This document shows, piece after piece, positions 26,780 to 34,799 of a stretch of DNA of 64,000 bases. This stretch comes from Rubrivivax sp. Its GTDB lineage: Bacteria; Pseudomonadota; Gammaproteobacteria; Burkholderiales; Burkholderiaceae_C. The position numbers were made by a program, and so were the translations under genes. The stretch lies in assembly GCA_019635315.1 (NCBI GenBank), contig JAHBZT010000001.1:1-64000 (forward strand), read 5' to 3'. The notes beneath the pieces are model-generated. The model had not been told where the DNA came from, did no database searches, and saw nothing but the letters and a program-made list of their open reading frames with translations. Position 1 is the first letter of the stretch. Each line of letters starts with the position of its first letter.

Positions 26780-29700
26780 TCATGCCCTCAGGTTCAGCGG
26801 CTGCATCGCCGCCGGCAGGCCGCCCGGCGTGCGGATGATGCCGGTGGTGATGTTGGCCACCGCGGCCACGGTGCGCGCGCCGAGCACGTCGATCGCGACG
26901 TCGGTGTTGTTGCGCACGCGGTTGGCGCTGAGGATGGCCACCTGCGTGGCCAGCATCACCGCGGCGAAGCCACCCGTGCTGCCGACATGCTCGCAGCGGT
27001 TGTCGCTGAACAGGCATTCACGCTCGGCCTGCAGCAGCACCAGCGGCAGCGCGCTGGCCGCGGCGAAGACATTGCCGAGCAGCGCCGCGGCGCCGCCGTC
27101 GGCGCGCGCCGCGGCCTGCGCGACGAAGGCGCGGTCGCCATCGAAGACGATGGACGCGCCGCCGTCCACCGGCAGCAAGCGGCGGTTGCCGAAGCGCTGC
27201 GCGAAGCCGGCGGTCGCATTCGGCGTCGGGTTCGCATTCGTGAAGCCGGTCGTCGTGTTGGTGGCGGCTGCGGTGCCGCCGGTGACGTAGACCGCCGCCC
27301 AGGGCGCCGCCGAACGGGGCTGCGTGGCCGGGTCGAGGTCGCGGTCGATCTCGTTGTGCAGCAGGTCCAGCTGCGTATAGGCACCGCTGGACAGCACACC
27401 GGCGGCGAGTCCGCCGAAGTCGCTGGCCGGCGCCAGCGCGGTGATGCGGTTGCCCTGGGCGCGCAGGCGCACGACGCCGAAGGCCATCAGCGCGGCACGG
27501 ATGCCGCCGCCGACGGCGCGCGTGCCCACGCGCGTGAGCGCATTGCCGGCCACCGTGGCCGCCTCCACGCGCGCCAGCAGAATGCCCGCGGTCAGCGCCG
27601 CCGCGTCGGTGCTGGCCTGCGGGCCGATGTCGTCGAACTGGTTATTCTCGATCGCCACCGCGCCGCCCTCGGCGTCGTCGGCCATCAGCAGGCCGTTGGC
27701 GCAGCGTTCGACGATGTTGAGCTTGCAGATCAGCTGGCGCACCGGCGAAGCGATCAGCATCGCCGCCGTCGCGCAGCCGGCGATCTGGTTGGCCAACAGA
27801 TGCGCCTGGTCGGCGCCGGTCGGGTCCAGCCCGGCGCGCAGCTCGATGCCGACACTGGGCAGCGTGGCGTCGGTGGCGACCAGCTTGTTGTCGACGATCC
27901 AGCAGCCGTCGCTGGCGCAGGCCACGGCGCCGGCCGGCACCTGCACGTGGTTGGCGGCGATGCGCATCGACGAGGCCGGCGCGCCGAAGCCGGTCAGCAC
28001 CAGCGCCGTCTGCCGGCAGCCCAGCACCTGGTTGCGCTCGACGCGCGTGGCCAGCAGGTGCAGCACCGGCCCGTCCAGCGACACCGCGCTGCGCGTGCAC
28101 CACAGCAGGTTGTCCTCGATCGCCAGCGCCGCGGTGAGCAGGAGGCTGGCCGCGTTGTCGTCGCGGCCCTCGAGCGCACGCACGCCGTCGGGCGCGAGCA
28201 GCAGGTTGTGCGCGATGCGCACGCCGGCCACGGCACCGGACAGGGCGATCGCCGCCGGCGGCAGGTCCACGTTGGCCGCCAGCACCGCGACCACCAGGTC
28301 GGTCAGCGCCAGGCCGAGCACGCCGCGAGCGGTGATGGCCGATCCGGCCGCACCGGCCGCGATCACGGTCATCTGCTCGACCGCCACGCCCATCGCGTCG
28401 AGGATCGCCAGGGCGCTGCCCGCGGCGACGAGCACGGTGCCCGGCCCCTGGCCGCGCAGCCGCAGCGAGACCACGTTCGCCAGGTCCAGCGGCGCACGCA
28501 GCGCGTACTGGCCGATCGCCAGGCACACCGTGCCGCCGCCGGCCTGGCGCACCTGGTCGATGGCGTCCTGGATCGTGAAGCTGCCGTCGGCGTGGCTCTC
28601 GGGCGTCACGCAGGCGGTGCAGCTGCAGTCGTGACCGGCGGCCGGCGGCCAGCGGCCGCGGCAGTCGCTGAGGGTGCCGGCCGCCAGGTCCCAGAAACCC
28701 AGCCGCGCATAGTGGTGGTGGATGCCGCGCGGCGGTTCGGCATCGAGGATCTCGACGCTGGCATCGGCCGTGCGCGCCGCGAAGACCCACCAGTCGCCGG
28801 CCTTGAAGCCCTTGGTGCCGACCGACGTGAAGCGCACGGTGACGCCGTTCTCCAGCAGCAGCGTGGTGGTGCCGGCCGGCACCGCGACGAGGCCCGTCGC
28901 GGCCGGCGCATCCAGGTCCTGCACCTCGACCACGCTGCCCGCCGGCCCCGTGCGGTAGACCTTGCCGGCCTGGTCCCAGCGCCGCACGCGCAGCCCCGGT
29001 TCGGTCAGCAAGTCGGCCGGCAGGTCGGGGGCGAAGCGGATGCGGCGCAGCGCCTCGTCGATGTCGGTGATGCGCCGCATCACGCCGGCCGTCTGGGCCA
29101 GCTCGCGTGCATCGCTCAGCACCTCGACCCAATGGCCGATGGCGAAGCGCTGCACGTCGTCGCGGCCCAGCGACTGCAGCTCCAGCTCGCCCGCCCCGAC
29201 GACCGCGGCGACGCGGCTGGCGATGCAGCCGTTGTCGCGCGACCACTTGAAGGTGGCCGTGCCGCCGGGCTGGCCGGGGTCGTGGATCTCGACGCGGTAG
29301 AGCTGGTTCTCCAGCCCCGTATAGCCGCCGGTCGGCGGCAGTTCGCAGGGGTCGGGCACGCCGGCGACCTCGAAGGTGCCGGTGCTCAGGCGGCCGCTCG
29401 ACGGCGCGATGTGCGCGGCCCAGCCCGGCACGTCGGCGTCGGGCGTGCTGCAGCCGACGTCCGGCGGCGCCTCGTCAGCCAGCACGCGCACCTGCCAGAC
29501 GACCTGCCGGCGCGACGAGGTCTCGACCCCGACCGCGGGTTCGACCAGCGCCGGCTGCTCCAGGTGCGTCAGCTCGCGTTCCCAGACGTCGAGGAAGCAC
29601 AGGTGGCGGCCGCTCGTCGGCAAGGCCGGCGCCGGCTGCAGCCAGGGCTGCTGCTCGTACGTGGGCTGTTGCGTGAAGCGCGTCTCGGCCAGCAGCGGGT

Positions 29701-30001
29701 CGAATTCACGCTGCGCCGGGTCGGCCCGGCCGTGGTTCTCGGCCAGCAGGCCGTCGACGTACATGCGCCCGCGGCCGATCGTGAAGCTGCTGCCGGACGG
29801 GGTCAGCAGGAAGGCGTCGGGCGTCGTCTGCGAGTGGGTCGCGCGGCCGAGGATGTCGCTGGCCAGCGCACGCAGGCGGCGGTCGACGATGGCCACGCCT
29901 TCGTTGAAGTCGGCGTCCAGCAGCACGCCGCCCTGCTTCAGCTCGACGCCGGTCAGGTCGGCCAGCGCGTCCATGCGCACGCGTGAGAAGTCGGCTGCCA
30001 T
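26780..30001 (-). CDS. DUF6519 / right-handed beta-helix protein of the eCIS
   Basis: A 1073-residue protein starting MAADFSRVRMDALADLTGVE. The N-terminal 420 residues match the DUF6519 domain of contractile-injection clusters (LKQGGVLLDADFNEGVAIVD, YTGLENQLYRVEIHDPG, FKWSRDNGCIASRVAAVV). After a Cys-rich bridge (HDCSCTACVTPE) the C-terminal 600 residues form a right-handed beta-helix: repeated short strands ending in N/D ladders, beginning SFTIQDAIDQVRQAGGGTVC. Such helices bind polysaccharide or act as trimeric tail spikes. By position at the end of the baseplate genes it is the best candidate for the receptor-binding fibre. GGAG precedes the ATG by six bases. Confidence 0.85.
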   Translation of the reverse strand: MAADFSRVRMDALADLTGVELKQGGVLLDADFNEGVAIVDRRLRALASDILGRATHSQTTPDAFLLTPSGSSFTIGRGRMYVDGLLAENHGRADPAQREFDPLLAETRFTQQPTYEQQPWLQPAPALPTSGRHLCFLDVWERELTHLEQPALVEPAVGVETSSRRQVVWQVRVLADEAPPDVGCSTPDADVPGWAAHIAPSSGRLSTGTFEVAGVPDPCELPPTGGYTGLENQLYRVEIHDPGQPGGTATFKWSRDNGCIASRVAAVVGAGELELQSLGRDDVQRFAIGHWVEVLSDARELAQTAGVMRRITDIDEALRRIRFAPDLPADLLTEPGLRVRRWDQAGKVYRTGPAGSVVEVQDLDAPAATGLVAVPAGTTTLLLENGVTVRFTSVGTKGFKAGDWWVFAARTADASVEILDAEPPRGIHHHYARLGFWDLAAGTLSDCRGRWPPAAGHDCSCTACVTPESHADGSFTIQDAIDQVRQAGGGTVCLAIGQYALRAPLDLANVVSLRLRGQGPGTVLVAAGSALAILDAMGVAVEQMTVIAAGAAGSAITARGVLGLALTDLVVAVLAANVDLPPAAIALSGAVAGVRIAHNLLLAPDGVRALEGRDDNAASLLLTAALAIEDNLLWCTRSAVSLDGPVLHLLATRVERNQVLGCRQTALVLTGFGAPASSMRIAANHVQVPAGAVACASDGCWIVDNKLVATDATLPSVGIELRAGLDPTGADQAHLLANQIAGCATAAMLIASPVRQLICKLNIVERCANGLLMADDAEGGAVAIENNQFDDIGPQASTDAAALTAGILLARVEAATVAGNALTRVGTRAVGGGIRAALMAFGVVRLRAQGNRITALAPASDFGGLAAGVLSSGAYTQLDLLHNEIDRDLDPATQPRSAAPWAAVYVTGGTAAATNTTTGFTNANPTPNATAGFAQRFGNRRLLPVDGGASIVFDGDRAFVAQAAARADGGAAALLGNVFAAASALPLVLLQAERECLFSDNRCEHVGSTGGFAAVMLATQVAILSANRVRNNTDVAIDVLGARTVAAVANITTGIIRTPGGLPAAMQPLNLRA

Positions 30002-30033
30002 GGGAGTCTCCGGAAGTCGCGCGGATTGAGGGG

Positions 30034-32190
30034 TCAGGTGGCGTAGAACAGGCCGGCCTGCAGCCCGAAGCGCAGGTATTCGGCCAGGCGGATGCGCAGG
30101 TTGGCCTCGCGCTGCGGCTGCGCTAGCGCATGCAGCACGCCGATCTCGCCGTCGTCGTCGGCACCCTGGCGGATGGCCGGCGGCGTCGCGGCGGTCAGCT
30201 GCCCATAGGCGGCGTCGGCAAAGCGGCGCGACGTGAACTGCGGGCGCAGCGCCAGGTCGTCCTCGTCGCTGACGCAGCGGTGCCGGCGCGGCGTGATGGC
30301 GCCCGCCGGCAGCCAGCTGAAGCGCACGCAGCCCTGCTGCCGGCGCTGCACGCGCAGCGGCGCGGTCCAGCCGGCCGGCGGCGCGGCGCCGAGCGCGGCG
30401 AGGAAGATCGTGTTGGAGCCCAGCGTGAGCAGCCGCGCATGCACCAGGCCGACCAGCGTGCTGTCGCGCACCGTCAGCTCGGGCCCGGGGCCCGTGGCAT
30501 CCGGCGCGGCGATCGCGACCTGCGCCGGGTCGGTGGCATCGACCATCGAGCCGACGATCTCCAGCGTGGCGTCGGCATGCACGAGCAGCGCGCCGGTCAC
30601 CGAGTCCTCGATCACGAGGCGCGTGAACGGGTGCTCGATGCGCAGGCTCACCGCACCGGGCGTCGCCGGGTCGCCATCCGGCAGCAGCGTGCGGCCCGGC
30701 AGCAGCGTGCAGTGGCGAAGCACCAGCGTGCGCGGCTCCAGGTCGGCCGCGGCCGGCAGCACCAGCGTGGCGCCGGCGATCACCAGACCCTCCAGCACCA
30801 GCGTGCCGCGCGCGCCGATCTCCAGCAACAGGTCGCCGCCGGCGGCGAGCAGCGGCCGTGCACCGTTGCGCGCCGCGACCACCAGCGTGTGGCCGGCCAC
30901 TCCGGGTGCCGTGACCCCGTCCAGCCGCAGCGCCGGGGTCTGCGCATAAGCCCGGCTGTCCTGCACCAGCAGCCGGCCGCCGGCCGCACGCAGGTCGTCC
31001 AGCGCCGGCTGCCAGTCGGCACCGCCGGCCACCGTGCGCTGCAGGGCCAGCGTCTCGCCGTCGGGCACACGCTCGTATTCGCCGCCGCCGAAGCGCCGCG
31101 CGCGGCCCTGATGGAAGGTGGCGCTGAACGGCGCCGCCGCGTGCTGCGCCGCGAGATTCGCGCCGAGCAGCACACGGCCGCTTTCGGGGTCCAGCGCCAG
31201 CTGGTCGGCACCGATGTCGGCTTCGTGTGCCCAGGCGCCGGGCACGGCCGGGTCGTCGCGCAGGTCGGCGATGACGACCAGCGGCGGTGCCGGATCGCCG
31301 GGCAGTGCCGGCGCGTGATCGATGGCCAGCGCATCGCCGTTGCCGTCGTGCACGACGACGCTGCGGCCTTCGCCCCAGTCGGTGGTCGCAGCGACGACCT
31401 GTGAGGTGCGTTGCGCCGCGCGCATCTGCAGCGCGAAGCCGCGCACCGACAGCGGCTCGGGCACGTTGGCCGGCTCGGCCAGCTGGTCGATCGCCACCTC
31501 GGCCAGCGGACGGCGGAACAGCGCACGGTCGGCGCCCAGCGGGTCGAGCCGGAAGCGGCGGCCGCTGGCGTCGGCGGCATCGGGCGTCAGCGGCACGCGG
31601 GTCAGCCGCAGCGGCTCCAGCCGCCACAGGAAGAGGCCGACATTCACGATGTTCCAGCGCCCCTGCGCCGGGTCCGGGCGCCGCATCTCGGCCGTGCGCG
31701 CGACACCCTCGAAGGCGCCGGCCGACAGGCCGATCGCCAGCCGTGTCGCGTGCGAGCGCAGGTCCGCGGTCGCGCGCGCATGCGGCCGCAGGTGGTTCAT
31801 GTACTGCGTGGTGACCAGCCGCTCGAAGAATTCGACGGCATGCGCCGGCCAGCCGGTGACGCTGCGCGCCACCTCCTCCAGCATCGTCGCCGTGCCCTTG
31901 CGGCGGCGGAAAGCGATCTGGTTGGCGACATCGGCGCGCGGCGAAGCGACCGCCGGCGTCACGCCGTGCAGCGAGCGGTAGCCGATGAGGTCGCCGATAT
32001 ACGGCGCCACCCAGTCGGCGCAGGTCTCGATGAAGAGGTCGTCGTGCAGCTGCTGCACGTCTTCCTCGAGCGCCGCGAATTCGCGCGCGAACAGCTCGAG
32101 CAGCTCGCGCAGTTCGCCGCGGTCGGCATCGCGGATGCGGTGCAGCGCCGGCAGCAGCGACCACAGGCGGTCGGCGTCCAGGGTCCTCAT
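30034..32190 (-). CDS. Phage tail protein I-like baseplate protein with beta-helix-like extension
   Basis: A 718-residue protein. Residues 1-about 180 (LLPALHRIRDADRGELRELL, FIETCADWVAPYIGDLIGYR) match the tail-protein-I type N-terminus found in eCIS baseplates, where it joins the baseplate wedge to the fibre. The remaining 500 residues are beta-rich with repeated strand-turn units (TLVLEGLVIAGATLVLP, RTLVLRHCTLLPG, LVIEDSVTGALLVHADATLE), suggesting a second beta-helix. Its ATG overlaps the TGA of the upstream J-type gene (ATGA). Confidence 0.82.
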   Translation of the reverse strand: MRTLDADRLWSLLPALHRIRDADRGELRELLELFAREFAALEEDVQQLHDDLFIETCADWVAPYIGDLIGYRSLHGVTPAVASPRADVANQIAFRRRKGTATMLEEVARSVTGWPAHAVEFFERLVTTQYMNHLRPHARATADLRSHATRLAIGLSAGAFEGVARTAEMRRPDPAQGRWNIVNVGLFLWRLEPLRLTRVPLTPDAADASGRRFRLDPLGADRALFRRPLAEVAIDQLAEPANVPEPLSVRGFALQMRAAQRTSQVVAATTDWGEGRSVVVHDGNGDALAIDHAPALPGDPAPPLVVIADLRDDPAVPGAWAHEADIGADQLALDPESGRVLLGANLAAQHAAAPFSATFHQGRARRFGGGEYERVPDGETLALQRTVAGGADWQPALDDLRAAGGRLLVQDSRAYAQTPALRLDGVTAPGVAGHTLVVAARNGARPLLAAGGDLLLEIGARGTLVLEGLVIAGATLVLPAAADLEPRTLVLRHCTLLPGRTLLPDGDPATPGAVSLRIEHPFTRLVIEDSVTGALLVHADATLEIVGSMVDATDPAQVAIAAPDATGPGPELTVRDSTLVGLVHARLLTLGSNTIFLAALGAAPPAGWTAPLRVQRRQQGCVRFSWLPAGAITPRRHRCVSDEDDLALRPQFTSRRFADAAYGQLTAATPPAIRQGADDDGEIGVLHALAQPQREANLRIRLAEYLRFGLQAGLFYAT

Positions 32191-34799
32191 GCCATCGTCT
32201 CCAGCCGGGCCAGCGGGCCGGTGTCCAGGGTCAGCAGTTCGGCGGCCAGCGCCCCGCCGCCGGCACCGACGCGCATCCGGTTCGCAAGCAGGCGCTCGTG
32301 CACGCCGGGCAGCGTCTGCGCCGCCGGCGCGCTGCCGCCGTGGAGATCGGTCAGCTGCACCGCCAGCACGCCCGGCACGCGGTGCGCCGAGGCCAGCACC
32401 GCCGAGCGCTGCACCGGCTGCCCGAGTTCACGCGCCAGGAAGCCGAAGTCCTCGCGCAGCGCCTGCTCGACGGCCGCCAGCACCACGGCCTCGTCGCGGT
32501 CGGCGGCGCAGCGCACGCGCAGCCCGAGGTGCAGCGGCGAGTGCACCGCGGTCAGCAGCTGCACCGGCACCAGCGGGTCGCCGGCGTCCTTCAGCGCCGT
32601 CAGCAGGCCGGTCCAGACCGGGCTGGTCTCGTCGATCGTCGAGCCCTCGGGCGCGGCGACGGTGATCACGATGGTGCGCCCGCGCGGCAGCGCCAGCACG
32701 GCGGCCTGGGCCTTCGCGATGCCGGCAAAGGCGCGCGCGAAGTCCTCGTAGTCGAGCAGCGAGACGACACGGCCCAGCGTGCGCGTGGCCAGCGGCATGT
32801 TGCGCCGCGCGTCGTCGGCCGGCTCGGGGTCGGTGCCGCCGCTGGCCGGCAGCGGGTTGGCCACGCCCTTCAGGCCCAGCGGGCGCGTGCCGAGCTGGGT
32901 CAGCGTCTCGGCGCGCACGTTGCCGGCCGCGCCGATGCCGCTGCGGTAGGTGGCGCGCACGTTGCTCTGGCCGCTGGGCAGCCGCGCACCCTGCACGCCG
33001 TCGCCGAACTCGACCCACAGCCGGCCGGCCTCGTCGTCGCGCAGGGCATAGGCCCGTTCGTCGCGCGCGGCGCCGAACAGCGAGTCGCGCAGCGTCCAGC
33101 GCAGGTCGCCGACCGACAGCGTGATCTCGGCGCTGGCGCCGGCCTCGCTGGCCGCGGCGCGCCAGGTCAGCGGCAGCTGCCTGAGCTCGAAGCGCTGGAA
33201 GGGCGTGGCGGCATCGCCGCTGCCCAGGATCTGCGTCGTCGTCTCGCCGTGCGACGCCAGCGCCACGTTGAGGTGCACGACGACGCTGGCGCGTACCAGC
33301 GGCGCCGGCAGCGCGTCGTCCAGCCGCAGCGTGCAGCGTGCACCCTGGGCGCTGACGCTGCGGATCGTCGTGCGGTGCACGACGGTCGTGCCGCCCGCCA
33401 CGCGCTCGCCGCGCACGACGAGGCGGCGGCCGGGGTGCAGCCCGTCGGCCGGCAGGTCCAGCGGCAGCCATTCGCCGGCCACCGGTGTCGTCACCGGGTG
33501 CGGCGCGAAGTCCAGCTGCTCGGACTGCAGGAAGACCGTCAGCTCGCGCGGCCGGTCGAAGAACTGCGCCGCGAAATTCTCGCCCGCCAGTTCCAGCCGC
33601 GACACCTTGCCCGACAGCGCGAACTGCGCGCGCGAGACCTCGCTGTTGCCGCGCACCTTGTACAGCTCGACATAGCTGCCGGCGGCCGGCCCGCTGGTGC
33701 GGTTGAACTCGCCCTTGGCGATGACGGCCAGGCTGCCGGCCGCGGCCTCGCTGACCACGCTGTCCAGGTCCAGCCAGGCGACGGCGGCGCCCGGCGCCTT
33801 GGCGCTGGCGGTGAAGGCGGGCCAGTCCGGCGTGAAGCCGATCGTGCTGCTGCCGCCGCCGGGATACTGCTCCTTGAAGACCGCCGGCATGCTGGCCCAC
33901 ATCGGCGCGTTGTGGCCGAAGGCCGACGCGCGCCGGCGCAGTGCATACAGGCGCGGCGCGCTCGCCGGGTCCTTGTACGGCCGCACCGAGCCGAGGCCGC
34001 GCGACCACTCGACGCGCGTGTGGTCGGCCTCGGCATCGGCATCGACCCGCGTCAGCACGCGCAGGTCCCAGCGGTCGCCGCCGGCCACCGGGTTGGCGGT
34101 GAAGTCGTCGTCGACCAGCACGACCGCGTCACCGGCCTTGAGGCCGGTGCGCACGCCGGCCAGGTAGGTGAAGGTCGCGCCGCGTGCCGGCACCACCTCG
34201 TCGGCCAGCCAGGGTCGCGCCGCGTTCCAGGCCGGCCGCGCCTCGGCCAGCGCCTCGACGGTCTCGAAGGTCTGCGGCTTCTCGTCCGGCCCTGGCACGC
34301 TCTGCACCTTCAGCCCGGCCGCCAGCGCCAGGCTTTCCGGCACGCCGCTGACGAAGGCCCCGGGCTCGGGCTTCAGGTTGGGCGGCGGCAGCGGCGGCGT
34401 TTCCAGCGTGAAGGCCAGCCAGGTCTCGGCCGCCACGCCCGGGCGCAGCCGGTAGCCGATCAGCCGCCCCAGTTCCTGCAGCGACACGCGCTCGGTGGCG
34501 GTGCGCAGGTAATGTTCGTTGGCCGTGCGCTCCTGGTAGAAGGCGAGCACGTCGGCGGCGCAGGCGAAGGCGTCGGCGAGCGCGATCGTGAAGTCGCCTT
34601 TATCGCGCGTCAGCAGGCCGTTCAGGCGCGGGAATTCCGCGCTCGACAGCCCGGCCAGCAGGCTGGCACGAAAGTCCGCCCAGCGGCCGATGCGGTAGCC
34701 GATGCCCGCCAGCCCGGCGCGGTTGAACACCGCCTGCGGCGTGGCGGCCTGCACGCCGTCGCAGCAGCCGCAGGCTTCGGTGTCCGGTGCGCCGTTCAT
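32187..34799 (-). CDS. Putative baseplate assembly protein, J-like (second copy)
   Basis: An 870-residue baseplate J/gp47-family protein of the eCIS type (TIGR02243-like). The N-terminus has a Cys cluster (EACGCCDGV) and GYRIGRWADFRASLLAGLS. ADVLAFYQERTANEHYLRTA is the conserved wedge segment. The C-terminal baseplate-J domain is at RTLGRVVSLLDYEDFARAF. It forms the baseplate wedge with gp25 and the first J protein. Start and stop overlap both neighbours by four bases (ATGA), so expression is probably coupled. Confidence 0.88.
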   Translation of the reverse strand: MNGAPDTEACGCCDGVQAATPQAVFNRAGLAGIGYRIGRWADFRASLLAGLSSAEFPRLNGLLTRDKGDFTIALADAFACAADVLAFYQERTANEHYLRTATERVSLQELGRLIGYRLRPGVAAETWLAFTLETPPLPPPNLKPEPGAFVSGVPESLALAAGLKVQSVPGPDEKPQTFETVEALAEARPAWNAARPWLADEVVPARGATFTYLAGVRTGLKAGDAVVLVDDDFTANPVAGGDRWDLRVLTRVDADAEADHTRVEWSRGLGSVRPYKDPASAPRLYALRRRASAFGHNAPMWASMPAVFKEQYPGGGSSTIGFTPDWPAFTASAKAPGAAVAWLDLDSVVSEAAAGSLAVIAKGEFNRTSGPAAGSYVELYKVRGNSEVSRAQFALSGKVSRLELAGENFAAQFFDRPRELTVFLQSEQLDFAPHPVTTPVAGEWLPLDLPADGLHPGRRLVVRGERVAGGTTVVHRTTIRSVSAQGARCTLRLDDALPAPLVRASVVVHLNVALASHGETTTQILGSGDAATPFQRFELRQLPLTWRAAASEAGASAEITLSVGDLRWTLRDSLFGAARDERAYALRDDEAGRLWVEFGDGVQGARLPSGQSNVRATYRSGIGAAGNVRAETLTQLGTRPLGLKGVANPLPASGGTDPEPADDARRNMPLATRTLGRVVSLLDYEDFARAFAGIAKAQAAVLALPRGRTIVITVAAPEGSTIDETSPVWTGLLTALKDAGDPLVPVQLLTAVHSPLHLGLRVRCAADRDEAVVLAAVEQALREDFGFLARELGQPVQRSAVLASAHRVPGVLAVQLTDLHGGSAPAAQTLPGVHERLLANRMRVGAGGGALAAELLTLDTGPLARLETMA

